DNA of 64,000 nt, from the NCBI RefSeq assembly GCF_036492425.1, contig NZ_AP025296.1, positions 62,001-126,000 of the forward strand, read 5' to 3'. A model generated the notes under the pieces. That model worked only from the letters and a program-made list of their open reading frames with translations. It made no database searches and was not told the DNA's origin. This document shows positions 1-9,281 of this stretch, one piece after another; positions within the stretch are counted from its first letter, which is position 1; each line of letters opens with the position of its first letter. Both the position numbers and the translations under genes were made by a program. Origin of the DNA: Persicobacter psychrovividus (GTDB taxonomy: Bacteria; Bacteroidota; Bacteroidia; Cytophagales; Cyclobacteriaceae).

Positions 1-906
1 ACCGTCACCATTCCCCGATCCGCCAGCAACACCCGACACACCCACGCCATTGTTGTTTACCGCAGCCACAGTTCCCGCAACGTGCGTGCCGTGCGGGTCT
101 GGGGTGATTTCAGGACTGTTTTCTCCAAAATTAAATCCGTGGATATCGTCAATATAACCATTGCCGTCTGTATCTTTTCCCACTTCCATTCCTGTGTTAG
201 ACTCCCCTGAATTGACCCATAAATTGGCCTTCAAATCTTCATGCTCAATGTCAATCCCTTCATCGTGCACCGACACAATCACCCGGGAATCCCCATAAAC
301 CTGATGGCGTTCCCATGCTTCAAACAAATTAATATCGGCTCCCGCAACCGCCTGATCATGCCATTCTCCGGTATTATGATAATGCCACTGATCAACCAGC
401 GAGGGGTCATCCATGGGCATCGACTCATTATTTCGGCTGCGCATAGCGTTCAGGTCTGCGGCAATCATTTTACCCTGATCAAACTGCTTCTCATAATTGG
501 CCTCTGCCCGCTCAATTTCTGCCAACTGCTCAAAATGTGTTATCATGGTTGCGATATCCTGAGTCGGATCTCCGATCACCTCATACCACAAATGCAGTCC
601 GTGTTTCCTAAGTTTGGCCTCATTGCCTCCTTTGGCTTCAAAAACCCGCTTAACTTGAGTGGCTCCAAACTGCACATTGATCTGATCAAAGGCCGCTACG
701 CCTGTCTGTATAGCCTCGCCGCTCGTTCTGGCGTTAGAAAAATAGGCTGGCTGATGGCCCTCCTTAAATTTCACACGGACAACACCCCTGCGCATACCGT
801 CCATAAATTGGGCTTGGCTAAAGGCCCATTGTGTACTGAAAGTGCATATAAGCAACCCTATTACAGACACAAATACCTTATAGTACCTGTATAAAAAATT
901 TGACAT
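1..906 (-). CDS. S8 (subtilisin-like) serine peptidase, 5' part
   Basis: This is the N-terminal 302 codons of a secreted subtilase; the gene runs off the left edge of the window, so the catalytic Ser is not visible. A hydrophobic segment at residues 11-30 (FVSVIGLLICTF) looks like a signal peptide. Residues about 40-150 form a propeptide-like region. The catalytic domain then starts: the Asp lies in SVHDEGID (D215) and the His in PHGTHVAGT (H272), both in the classical subtilase context and spacing. The ATG at 904-906 is the only start that keeps the signal peptide. A 47-codon gene ends 42 bp upstream on the same strand and is probably co-transcribed. It is likely an exported protease for nutrition or protein turnover. 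A T9SS sorting domain at the missing C-terminus is possible but cannot be seen. Confidence 0.93.
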   Translation of the reverse strand, partial: MSNFLYRYYKVFVSVIGLLICTFSTQWAFSQAQFMDGMRRGVVRVKFKEGHQPAYFSNARTSGEAIQTGVAAFDQINVQFGATQVKRVFEAKGGNEAKLRKHGLHLWYEVIGDPTQDIATMITHFEQLAEIERAEANYEKQFDQGKMIAADLNAMRSRNNESMPMDDPSLVDQWHYHNTGEWHDQAVAGADINLFEAWERHQVYGDSRVIVSVHDEGIDIEHEDLKANLWVNSGESNTGMEVGKDTDGNGYIDDIHGFNFGENSPEITPDPHGTHVAGTVAAVNNNGVGVSGVAGGSGNGDG

Positions 907-948
907 TAATAATAAAGGTTAAAATGGATAATGATGATATAATTATTA

Positions 949-1092
949 CTATTTTTTGGGAGTGCTCTTATCTAAAGCACGTACCAATTTTTTAAGGGCA
1001 TTATTGAGTACAATTCTTTTTTGAATTTTTTTTCTCAAATGATCTTCAAAATCGGAATCTGTTTTGGTGTTTTCTTTCTTGTCTTTTTTCAT
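949..1092 (-). CDS. small highly basic protein upstream of the subtilase gene
   Basis: This 47-codon reading frame lies 42 bp upstream of the subtilase gene and on the same strand. The product begins MKKDKKENTK and is very rich in Lys, Arg and Asp. Its middle (residues 16-41, with DHLRKKIQKRIVLNNALKKL) would form an amphipathic helix. There is no signal peptide or membrane segment. I do not recognise a family. Its position suggests co-transcription with the peptidase, and a short regulatory or chaperone-like role is conceivable, but that is inference. The frame could also be fortuitous in AT-rich DNA; its protein-like composition and position favour a real gene. Confidence 0.45.
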   Translation of the reverse strand: MKKDKKENTKTDSDFEDHLRKKIQKRIVLNNALKKLVRALDKSTPKK

Positions 1093-1674
1093 ATATAATT
1101 AACGCCTCCCAAATGCAATTATACATCGATATCTCATTCTCTTCTAATTCTTCACCCTAACGAAAACACTACCTGAATCACAGTGGCTACTACACAGCGA
1201 CACAAACACCACTCAAATAGCGTTAACTCACTTTTTATCAGCGATAATAACACACATTTAGAAACCTTAAAAAATGAACTACAAAGAGTTTATTCTTCTT
1301 AAATTCTACTGAATCAGCCTTAATTAAAGAGGATAATCTGTATCGAAAGCCTATTTAGCATACCAAATTTAATTCTTCATTTCAGCCTGAGAGCAATTGA
1401 TATATAGGTGAAATTGGTGAATGAAAGTAAAAATCGTGTTAAACACACAACCCCCAAAAGGATGAGGCTACGGGTCTTTCATTCCTTACATTGTCTGTAA
1501 ATACTTAATGTATGCTGATGTAATTTTATCAAATATCACAAAACAATATATTTAATAGATGAATGTATCCCAAAGCAAAATTCGCCCTGACTTTATCTGA
1601 TGATTTCTTAGGTTATAAAAAGTTATCATTATCTTTAAGCCTGCAACAACTTTCATTCTTTCAGCAAGCATATC
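1093..1674. other. AT-rich intergenic region, no gene seen
   Basis: This 580-bp stretch separates the leftward subtilase pair from the rightward TPR/HTH regulator. It must therefore hold two divergent promoters. I could not pick a convincing Bacteroidota -7/-33 pair by eye and see no repeat or RNA gene. Confidence 0.5.
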
Positions 1675-3363
1675 ATGCATAAATTTTATATCCTTACAAG
1701 TATATTAATCATATATACTAACACCAGTATTGCCAGGCAACCTTTAAATATCGACAGCCTGCTGGTCGTGAGCAATACCGCTGAATCCCCATTGGTTCAA
1801 TGTGAATCGATATTGTTACTCGCACACCATTATGCCTTCGATCAAACCGAAAAATCCAAAAAATATAGCCGACGATTGCCCGAACTTATCTCGCGAATTC
1901 AAGAGGCTGCTCACCGCGCAAAACTTCACAGCAAATATGCTGCTTTACTATTTATCAGCAATCAATATGTCGCTGCTACGGAGGAGTACCTGAAGAGCCG
2001 AGCGCTGTGGGAAAAACTGAATAACAAAAAAGAGCTTCTGATACTCAATAATAATTTGGGGCTTGTTTATGAACGAAAGGGAGAATATGACAAGGCAATC
2101 CCTCTTTTTAAGACTGCTTACCGGGGACTTGACTTGTTCGAGCCCGCAAGAAAGCATCAGTTGCGGGCTTCCATTTGTCTTAATCTCGGCTCGGCCCTGC
2201 AAGGAATAGACCGCCTGGAGCAGGCGCATGCGTATTATGTGGAAGCCATACGGTCGGCGGAAATTTCAGGTTTCCTACTGCCTAAAGCCAAAGCATTACA
2301 TAACCTTGGCAACCTGAGTTTGGCGCTGGAAAAAAATAACTTGGCAAAAATTTATTTTGAACAATCTTTACACCTAAAAGATAGCCTGGGCGAAACCAGC
2401 AGTCAATTCAGTGATTTGATTGGTTTGGCTCGCTACCATCTGGCGGTGAATGATACAGACATCGGGCTTAAGTATATTCAGCAGGCCGCAACTATTACTT
2501 CCGAAAATCAACAAGCAGTTTATCTTCAAGACCTTCACCTGTTACGTCACTCCTATTTTCTGAAAACCCACCAAATGGACTCCGCTTTGAATTACTATAA
2601 AGCTTATAAAATAGCCTCTGACAAGCTTCAGCGTTCGGAACAAACTGATGTGGTGAGCAACCTGATTGATCAATATGAGCTGGATAAAAAAAATGAAGCC
2701 ACCAAAAGGGGGCATCAGAAATGGAGATGGCGAATGTATATGGGCTTGGCAATTGCGGTCGGTTTAATTATCAGCCTGGTTCTTTTAGGATTGTACCTGA
2801 AGCAAAAGCTTCAAAAAGAACGCGAGGCCACACAAAGAATTCAGGCTGAAAAAGAATTGGTAGAACAGCAGCTTGATTTTAAAAACCGAGAACTGGTTAA
2901 TAATGTAACCCATCTTGTGCAAAAAAATGAGTTGATCAATACCGTCTCGCAGCGACTGTTTGAGTTCAAGTCAAAATTAAGAATGGACCAGCGCAAGAAC
3001 CTGACCGCCATCATTGAACACCTGCAAAATATCAACAACGACAATACCTGGGAGGAATTCAGCTTACGATTCAATGCCGTACATTCCAATTTTTATAAAA
3101 TCCTTGAAGCCAAACATGGTAAACTGACCAACAATGAGCGGAAGCTTTCTGCCCTGCTTCGCATGGACATGAATACCAAAGAGGTTTCGGCAATCACGGG
3201 GCAAAGTCCCAAAGCCATTGAAGTCGCTCGTACACGGCTACGTAAAAAACTCCAAATTGACAATACGGAAATCAACCTGAGCAATTACCTTCAAGGCATT
3301 GAAACGCAGGAGAGCGAGATTCGGGTGTTGGGGGAGTTCTCCAATGCTATTAATAAAGCATAA
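1675..3363 (+). CDS. TPR-containing membrane-anchored HTH regulator
   Basis: The 562-residue protein has a signal peptide (residues 1-20), a TPR array (about 80-320, e.g. ALHNLGNLSLALEKNNLAKIYF) and a single transmembrane helix at about 350-372 (MGLAIAVGLIISLVLLGLYL). A coiled coil (about 373-430) follows, and then a C-terminal LuxR/sigma-like helix-turn-helix at about 485-545 (LTNNERKLSALLRMDMNTKEVSAITGQSPKAIEVARTRLRKKL, positions given approximately). This architecture is common in Bacteroidota: a periplasmic TPR sensor passing a signal through the membrane to a cytoplasmic DNA-binding domain. There is no kinase or receiver domain. Its target is unknown. The gene stands alone with long flanking spacers, so it may act on genes elsewhere or on the neighbouring peptidase and phosphatase genes. 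Confidence 0.88.
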   Translation: MHKFYILTSILIIYTNTSIARQPLNIDSLLVVSNTAESPLVQCESILLLAHHYAFDQTEKSKKYSRRLPELISRIQEAAHRAKLHSKYAALLFISNQYVAATEEYLKSRALWEKLNNKKELLILNNNLGLVYERKGEYDKAIPLFKTAYRGLDLFEPARKHQLRASICLNLGSALQGIDRLEQAHAYYVEAIRSAEISGFLLPKAKALHNLGNLSLALEKNNLAKIYFEQSLHLKDSLGETSSQFSDLIGLARYHLAVNDTDIGLKYIQQAATITSENQQAVYLQDLHLLRHSYFLKTHQMDSALNYYKAYKIASDKLQRSEQTDVVSNLIDQYELDKKNEATKRGHQKWRWRMYMGLAIAVGLIISLVLLGLYLKQKLQKEREATQRIQAEKELVEQQLDFKNRELVNNVTHLVQKNELINTVSQRLFEFKSKLRMDQRKNLTAIIEHLQNINNDNTWEEFSLRFNAVHSNFYKILEAKHGKLTNNERKLSALLRMDMNTKEVSAITGQSPKAIEVARTRLRKKLQIDNTEINLSNYLQGIETQESEIRVLGEFSNAINKA

Positions 3364-3853
3364 CGTCATTATTATAAATAACCTCCTATTAAAGGAAAAA
3401 ACTCCTTCCCCCAAGCATATCATTCCACTTCTTGTCTGATTTTAAAAAGACTTCAACTAAACAACGGTTTTGATACCATTAAACAACAAAATAATCCACC
3501 GCCATATCGTGACTAAGTGACCTGATCGAAAATTGCAATGAGCCTTAAGGTTAGCAGGATGTCAATCAAGAAATATTCCATCGAATTGCCATTAACCTGT
3601 CGAACCCATTGATAACTAAATAATTTAATACAGGTATCGATTCGAATCATTTGCATCGGTTTTACCAATAGTTCATTACCTTGAATTTCCGCCACTTCTA
3701 TGCTTTCAAATTCTGTTGAAGGGGGGGCTATTGCTTCTTGTTCACAATGCAACACTAACGACCCCAAAACCGCAAACCTATGCCATAAAAAACTCTTCCG
3801 ATAGATTCCTGTTAATCTGATGAGTAAAAAAATTCTCCTTAATTGTACTGAAT
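3364..3853. other. intergenic region, no convincing gene
   Basis: About 490 bp separate the regulator from the HAD lipoprotein. A 122-codon minus-strand open frame covers 3513-3881, but it overlaps the start of the HAD gene and shows no recognisable domain, so I do not call it. A run of seven G at 3721-3727 lies in this spacer. No repeat or RNA is seen. Confidence 0.4.
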
Positions 3854-4900
3854 ATGGCCTCAAAATTAATTGTTTCAGCATTTATATTATTGCTTAGCCT
3901 TGGATTTTCGTGCACTCCTTCGATGAAAGAGAATCCACAAGAGCAAAAGTCCCTGCAAAGTTCTCCTTCTGAAAGTGATCCGCTGCCCTCATGGCGGGAG
4001 GGAAAAACGAAGCAAGCCATCATGGATTATGTGGCTTCGGTTACCGATCCCAACAGTCCGCATTTTATCCCCGTCCCCGATCGTATTGCTACTTTCGACA
4101 ATGATGGTAACCTGTGGGCTGAAAAGCCGCTGTATTTCCAACTGATTTTTGCCATGGATAAATTAAAGTCGCTGGCTGATCAGCACCCCGAATGGAAAAA
4201 AGATCCTGTGATGAAGGCGGCGATTGATCATGATACCGAAGCTTTGTTTAAATATGGCGAAAAGGGTTTAATGAAAATTGTTTTGGCATCGCATGCCAAT
4301 ACAACGGGCGAGGAGTTTGAGCAAGAAGTGTTGCAATGGATAAAAACGGCTAAACACCCCTCACTCAATAGACCATATACTGAACTGATTTATCAGCCAA
4401 TGGTAGAACTTGTCCACTTTCTTCAAAAGCACAAATTCAAAACATTTATTGTTTCCGGAGGTGGGCTCGCCTTCATGCGCCCCTGGGTGGAAGAGGTTTA
4501 TGGTATTCCACGCGATCAGGTGGTGGGCAGTACCATAAAAATAAAATATGATGACCACGGGGAGCAACCTGTAATCCGAAGACTTCCTGAACTTGAATTT
4601 ATAGACGACAAGGCAGGAAAGCCCGAGGCTATTTACAAATTCATCGGGCGGAAGCCTGTATTTGCTTCTGGAAATTCGGATGGAGATTTGCAGATGCTCA
4701 GATGGGCGGCATTGGGAACACACCAAAGTTTTATGCTATTGTTGCACCATACTGATGCAGAAAGAGAATGGGCTTACGATCGCGAATCTGCCGTTGGGCG
4801 GTTGAATATGGGATTAACAGAAGCACCGATGAAAAATTGGACAATCACTGATATGAAGAATGACTGGAAGATAATTTTCCCACCATCAGACTCCAAATAA
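3854..4900 (+). CDS. HAD-family phosphatase, predicted lipoprotein
   Basis: The 348-residue protein starts with a lipoprotein signal peptide; the lipobox LGFSC places the modified Cys at residue 20. HAD motif I is FDNDGN at 81-86 (D82 nucleophile, D84 acid/base). Motif II is the Ser of FIVSGGG at about 195-201. Motifs III/IV are in ASGNSDGDLQML near residue 271-282. All expected catalytic positions of a class I HAD phosphatase (phosphoserine-phosphatase-like group) are present. The substrate cannot be read from the sequence. Lipid anchoring suggests it works in the periplasm or at the outer membrane, hydrolysing a phosphomonoester. No operon partner is obvious, since the next gene is 238 bp away. 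Confidence 0.88.
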   Translation: MASKLIVSAFILLLSLGFSCTPSMKENPQEQKSLQSSPSESDPLPSWREGKTKQAIMDYVASVTDPNSPHFIPVPDRIATFDNDGNLWAEKPLYFQLIFAMDKLKSLADQHPEWKKDPVMKAAIDHDTEALFKYGEKGLMKIVLASHANTTGEEFEQEVLQWIKTAKHPSLNRPYTELIYQPMVELVHFLQKHKFKTFIVSGGGLAFMRPWVEEVYGIPRDQVVGSTIKIKYDDHGEQPVIRRLPELEFIDDKAGKPEAIYKFIGRKPVFASGNSDGDLQMLRWAALGTHQSFMLLLHHTDAEREWAYDRESAVGRLNMGLTEAPMKNWTITDMKNDWKIIFPPSDSK

Positions 4901-5138
4901 TCCTTATTTAGTCCTGTTCCATAAAGGCTAAAAGTCATTAATAATCATAAATGATTTATTGCCTAAAATAGCGCACAAATTCCCTCATAAATCGAATTTT
5001 GATAAATTTTGAGTTATTTTGTTAAATATCAATCTGAATATTGACATTTACACCATGATTTTCGTATTTTAATTAATGACATAGGTCATGTTTTGTAATG
5101 ACTAAAATCTTATTTGTTGAAATAATTAAATTACTTCC

Positions 5139-5465
5139 ATGTTATTAATGAACTTATCCAATCACGTAGATACCCTTGAACATATCCAACAAACCAAAAA
5201 AGACCTGGGAAATGACTTCATTGATATGATGAGAAGGAAGCCTCGATATAGCGGACAATGGTGGGCTTCCCCAGACCTCACCTACACTGGGCAGCCAGTG
5301 GTTTATATCGGCGACAAATTACCTTTGGGGGAACGGGGCTACATTATTGGCCATTCCAACTGGTTCGATGAGCGCATGTTTTTTGTGGGTTTTCCCGATC
5401 TTGGTCATGATCAACCTGTAGTGATTTTTGAAACGATCGAACATTTTGGTTTTTTAAAAAGATAA
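5139..5465 (+). CDS. small protein of unknown function
   Basis: The 108-codon gene encodes a soluble protein with no signal peptide. A helical N-terminus (about 1-35) is followed by a region rich in Trp, Tyr and Gly (RYSGQWWASPDLTY, GERGYIIGHSNWFDERMFF) that looks like a compact beta-rich fold. I do not recognise the family. An alternative start is the ATG at 5148, three codons in. A strong factor-independent terminator follows 25 bp after the stop, which supports a genuine monocistronic gene. The upstream 238 bp is AT-rich and probably carries its promoter. Confidence 0.7.
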   Translation: MLLMNLSNHVDTLEHIQQTKKDLGNDFIDMMRRKPRYSGQWWASPDLTYTGQPVVYIGDKLPLGERGYIIGHSNWFDERMFFVGFPDLGHDQPVVIFETIEHFGFLKR

Positions 5466-5490
5466 GACTTTCCATCGTAGTGGTAAGGTA

Positions 5491-5527
5491 AAAACAGCCT
5501 GAACATCTCGTTCAGGCTGTTTTTTTT
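5491..5527 (+). terminator. factor-independent terminator after the small gene
   Basis: A perfect stem AACAGCCTGAA / TTCAGGCTGTT with a 6-7 nt loop is followed by eight T on the plus strand. Confidence 0.93.
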
Positions 5528-6059
5528 GATCGTGTTTTTAGACTGTCGCTGCGGTCAAACACCTGAGGCATTAAATACTTTGGGCCCATTTCACAAGCCA
5601 ACACCAAAATTCAGCGTTGGTAGTACCAAAAATTACGCACTTTTAGTTTTACAACGCTGAACAGGTTTATCCCTCACCGATCAAACTACCGTCGCAACAC
5701 ATCTATAAAGGTAACCACAGTTAAAAGCTGTAAAATTCGGAAACTTAAAATTGCATGTAAGATTCTACCCCTTCACGCATAAGATTACGAATGCGTCAAA
5801 TTTGATATCGCAACGTATCTAATTTCGATACGGTAAAAAATGAATGCCTATTTTGATTTAAAGCGGAAAACTCAATACAAACGGCTAAATTATTAGCATT
5901 CTATAATAACATTGTGATTATTTATGATAATTTTCAGTTGGAATGCGCTATTTTGGTCGGGTAACAATCAAGCATATTTGATAGTAAAAAATCAAACAAT
6001 CGAATAGAATAATAAAAATATAAAGACTAATATGCAACCCCAATATACCCCCATTCATC
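5528..6059. other. intergenic region with one inverted repeat
   Basis: No gene is seen in these 530 bp. The only structure I find is a perfect 10-bp inverted repeat, TTCAGCGTTG at 5610-5619 and CAACGCTGAA at 5652-5661, with 32 bp between the arms. It could be a protein-binding site or an RNA hairpin. Confidence 0.4.
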
Positions 6060-6413
6060 ATGACAACAACACAAACAATTGCTAAATATGTTCCAGAGCG
6101 CTTGCTGGTGTATATCCCATCCCGAGAACAATTTTTTTATGTGAACAGAAAACACATTGACTATGGCACCGAGGTTGTGGATGAACACCTACACGCCCAG
6201 GTGAATTTGTATGCTCAGGTGCCTGGGGACTCGGATCATCTGAACCCAGTCTTATCGAAATGCATTGAGCTCTCCCTCGGTCACCTCGAGTCCATCCATA
6301 TTTGTACCTTTACTGACGATGACTGCCGATTAGTACAAAAAAAAATCGCTGAAGAAATGCTTCAGGTCAATGCCGCAGAAGCCCACTTGATGACAGTGGC
6401 CGAAGCCAAATAG
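6060..6413 (+). CDS. small cytoplasmic protein of unknown function
   Basis: The 117-residue product has no signal peptide or membrane segment. It is acidic, with Cys and His scattered through (HLESIHICTFTDDDCRL), and ends in an Ala/Glu-rich helix (EEMLQVNAAEAHLMTVAEA). I do not recognise a family. The gene converges with the next gene, which is on the minus strand with 85 bp between the stops. The reading is plausible because the frame is long relative to local base composition and codon use resembles neighbouring genes, but function is open. Confidence 0.6.
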   Translation: MTTTQTIAKYVPERLLVYIPSREQFFYVNRKHIDYGTEVVDEHLHAQVNLYAQVPGDSDHLNPVLSKCIELSLGHLESIHICTFTDDDCRLVQKKIAEEMLQVNAAEAHLMTVAEAK

Positions 6414-6498
6414 TTCAACACCGCACCATTTTTAGCATGATAACGGTGGAGCTTATCTGCGGTCACATTTTTTAACTTGCACAAAAACCAATGACTCC

Positions 6499-6891
6499 CT
6501 ACGGTGCCTCTTTATTTTTTAAGTAGGTCATGGTACCATAAAAATACGCACGCATTAAAGGATTAATATTGAAGTGAATCTCTGTGTCGAGAATCGAATA
6601 GGAATGAATGATAGGCATTCGGAATCCTTTCAATAACTTAAGCGGAGGAAGGTAGTAATTATCCATCAATTTATCGCACGATTTTTCGAGGAGCGCACTT
6701 GTGAGTAATTGCTTGGAATGTATTTGAATCGCTTGAATATCGATCACAAGTTCATAGGAGGTAAATTTTTCAATAGACAAACAAATCACATTGATAATTG
6801 CTGATTCGGTTTCACTAAAAACAATGTCGTTAGATGCTGCCAAAGCATAAAAATGCGGTAATACTTTTTGCTGTAAATTTTGTTCAGACAT
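6499..6891 (-). CDS. unknown protein, faintly similar to a replication-initiator winged helix
   Basis: The 130-residue soluble protein is predicted to be mostly helical, ending in a beta-hairpin-like segment (FRMPIIHSYSILDTEIHFNI) followed by NPLMRAYFYG. That helix-hairpin-'NP.L..Y' pattern resembles the end of the first winged helix of Rep_3 plasmid initiators, as in the rep gene at 38.9 kb. The length is far short of a full initiator. It could be a degenerate or single-domain relative, or an unrelated family. The resemblance is by eye and weak. The gene stands alone between long spacers. Confidence 0.6.
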   Translation of the reverse strand: MSEQNLQQKVLPHFYALAASNDIVFSETESAIINVICLSIEKFTSYELVIDIQAIQIHSKQLLTSALLEKSCDKLMDNYYLPPLKLLKGFRMPIIHSYSILDTEIHFNINPLMRAYFYGTMTYLKNKEAP

Positions 6892-7401
6892 TTGATAATC
6901 ACACTAAATTGAACATCCACACCTACATGAATATTAACTTATCATTGATACATAAGTCATGTTTCTGCTAACGCTAAAACAAGAATACCACTAACCATCT
7001 GCGCTAAAGTATCTCGCCCGTTTCGCGTAGGTACATTTATTTTGATATACCTTGAAACAATCAATTTTGTTAATTTAAGTCTGTACAAAAATAAGTCATA
7101 ATTATTCTAATAATCTAAACACAATACCACAGATCATGATGAAACTGACTTAATCCCGAAAAATCCTGCTCAACCAACATCATTTTTAGCCATTCCTAAA
7201 GCCTATGAGGTGAAATTTATGGTTTGCGCGTAACAAAAGGTTGATTCGATATTTTTAGTAAATGTAAAAGTTTATTCAAAATAACGCCTATTTGCCTGCT
7301 CATGCCCTAAAAGCAACTCTTTCAATCAATTACAAAGTGGACAATAGGTAAATTTTAAATGCCCACGATCGGTCAAATTGACCAGCTACTGAAAAACAGT
7401 A
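6892..7401. other. AT-rich spacer downstream of the chemotaxis operon
   Basis: These 510 bp hold no gene that I can support. The spacer includes the 3' end of the chemotaxis transcript and the promoter of the small minus-strand gene at 6499-6891. I see no clear terminator hairpin after cheR. Confidence 0.4.
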
Positions 7402-8232
7402 TCACACTTTTATATATATTTTAGTACGGTTATCATACACATGGAAAAATTCCTGAAATCCCTCAGGCATCATATCATAATATCCGACCACCAGCAAACC
7501 ATTTGGTTTCAATGCCTTATGAAACTTGATCAATACTTTGGATTTAAGATCGTTATCAAAATAGATCATGACATTACGACAAAAGATAATATCTACCTCT
7601 TCTGGAAATTCATCTTTCGTCAGATTGTGTGTATAAAATTCAATGCTACGTTTAATTCGATCTTTAATTTTGATCCCTGTGGGTATTTCTTCAAAAATAC
7701 TGCTCCAGTCTCCTTTAGGAAATGCTTTGCCAAAATTTCGTGCATATTTATTGGCCTGCACACCAAAGTACTTCCCCTCCTTGGCTGTGTTTAATGCCAT
7801 GGGACTCAGATCAGTCGCAATTACTTTACTTTTAAAAGTCAGCATAAGGGAATGAATAATATAATACATTGAATATACCTCCTCGCCAGTGGAACAACCC
7901 GTGTGCCAGATCTTGACCTTCGCCTGTTTGCTATGTTTTTTCTTCAGCAATTTTTGCAGAAAAATCCATACCTCAGGGTTCCGAAACATCTCGGTAAGGT
8001 TTACCGTCAGGTCATCAATGCAACCAAGAAAAAATTCCTTATCCTTTAAAATGGCGCTCCAAAGGTCAATCAGGGAAGTCATCTGATGCTTGTTGATCAA
8101 ACGGCCAAAACCTCTTTTCAGGGATTTAATTTCATAATTGGTGAAATCGATTCCATAGCGGGTTTTTATGGCCGTAGCCAAAGATTTCAGCTCTTCGTCG
8201 GAAATTTTATGATCTGTAACTATTGTACTCAT
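7402..8232 (-). CDS. cheR: chemotaxis protein methyltransferase CheR
   Basis: The 276-residue enzyme transfers methyl groups from S-adenosylmethionine to glutamates of chemoreceptors. The N-terminal helical domain (about 1-75) contains the receptor-recognition region, including the TVNLTEMFRNPEVW segment typical of CheR. The SAM-binding motif WHTGCSTGEEVYSM is at about 109-122, and the conserved FCRNVMIYFD sits near 218-227. It is the last gene of the seven-gene operon. Its ATG overlaps the TAA of cheB by one base (TAATG), indicating translational coupling. Receptor methylation here would act on the soluble PAS-rich receptor at the head of the operon. Confidence 0.95.
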   Translation of the reverse strand: MSTIVTDHKISDEELKSLATAIKTRYGIDFTNYEIKSLKRGFGRLINKHQMTSLIDLWSAILKDKEFFLGCIDDLTVNLTEMFRNPEVWIFLQKLLKKKHSKQAKVKIWHTGCSTGEEVYSMYYIIHSLMLTFKSKVIATDLSPMALNTAKEGKYFGVQANKYARNFGKAFPKGDWSSIFEEIPTGIKIKDRIKRSIEFYTHNLTKDEFPEEVDIIFCRNVMIYFDNDLKSKVLIKFHKALKPNGLLVVGYYDMMPEGFQEFFHVYDNRTKIYIKV

Positions 8233-9281
8233 TATGAAATAGCGCTAATAACAAAAGTAGATAATTCCTGCAGTTTAATATTGTGCTGGATCGCCCCAAG
8301 ATGATTGGCCGCTTTGGGCATCCCGTAAACAACACAACTTTCCTCACTCTGCGCCACCGTCAAGCCACCTGCATGATGAATCCTTAACATCCCCTCGGCG
8401 CCATCGCGCCCCATCCCCGTCATGATTACACCGATACACCGCCGACCAAAAATATCAACTGCCGAACTGATCAGTCCGTCGATGGAAGGCTCATTATAAC
8501 TTGCGAACTGCATTTTTGTAGGGCGAAACTTGACCTTCCCATGCACTTCGCGAAGCACCGTATTTACCCCCCCTGGCAAAAGATAAATTGCCCCAGGCTC
8601 TAATAAAGTGCCCGATTTGGCGATAATCACCTTTTTCTTGGTTAATGAGTTGAGTCTTTGACCAAAAGAAGGGATAAAGGAGGCAGGCATATGCTGCGTA
8701 ATAACAATAGGAACAGGTAAATTTTCAGGGATTTTCGTTACAAAAGCCTCGACCGCGGAGGGCCCTCCCGTGGAAGCTCCCACACAAATAATATCATAGG
8801 CCAACTGCTGTTCAAAAGTATGAGGAGCCGTATTGCTTTTGAGCTGCTTGGCCGCCGTGAGTGCTGAAACATCGGTGGCCAGGGCCGTTCTTATTTTCTC
8901 AAAAAGCACCGTTTTTATAGCATGAATATCGGAATGGTGATCAGCAGATTTATTCACATAATCAAAAGCTCCTTCCTTCAGCGCCGTCAGTATGGGGTCC
9001 ATGTCTGTATTGCCCAGAGCCGACAGAATAATGATCGGCACCGGGGCTGGCCCATTCATGATTTGCTTCACGGCAAACAGGCCATCATAGCCCCCCATAT
9101 TCATATCAAGCAAAAGGATATCGGGCCTAAGGGACTCATTCTGCATCACGGCATCCCGGCCGTTATTGGCCGTACCGACCACCCGCAAGCTTTCATCCTG
9201 CTCCACCACATCTTTAATCAGGTGGCGCATAATACTTGAATCATCGACCACCAACACGCCTTTTTTATGTTGCATATTCAA
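8232..9281 (-). CDS. cheB: chemotaxis methylesterase/response regulator CheB
   Basis: The 349-residue protein has an N-terminal receiver domain (VVDDSSIMRH, phosphoacceptor D59 in LLLDMNM) and a C-terminal methylesterase domain. The catalytic Ser is in GASTGGPSAVEAF, the His in ITQHMPASF, and the Asp in MTGMGRDGAEGM. It removes methyl groups from receptor glutamates when phosphorylated by CheA. The gene overlaps the 3' end of the CheC-REC-phosphatase gene by 17 bp and is coupled to cheR. All expected domains are intact and the length matches the family. Confidence 0.96.
   Translation of the reverse strand: MNMQHKKGVLVVDDSSIMRHLIKDVVEQDESLRVVGTANNGRDAVMQNESLRPDILLLDMNMGGYDGLFAVKQIMNGPAPVPIIILSALGNTDMDPILTALKEGAFDYVNKSADHHSDIHAIKTVLFEKIRTALATDVSALTAAKQLKSNTAPHTFEQQLAYDIICVGASTGGPSAVEAFVTKIPENLPVPIVITQHMPASFIPSFGQRLNSLTKKKVIIAKSGTLLEPGAIYLLPGGVNTVLREVHGKVKFRPTKMQFASYNEPSIDGLISSAVDIFGRRCIGVIMTGMGRDGAEGMLRIHHAGGLTVAQSEESCVVYGMPKAANHLGAIQHNIKLQELSTFVISAIS

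Noticed and set aside
241-894. 217-codon open frame on the plus strand
   Set aside because: It lies opposite the subtilase gene, whose minus-strand frame carries the catalytic Asp and His motifs; the plus-strand translation has no domain.
3513-3881. 122-codon minus-strand frame
   Set aside because: It overlaps the start of the HAD lipoprotein gene, has no signal, domain or operon partner, and could arise by chance. Part of it has a protein-like composition, so it is rejected with only moderate certainty.
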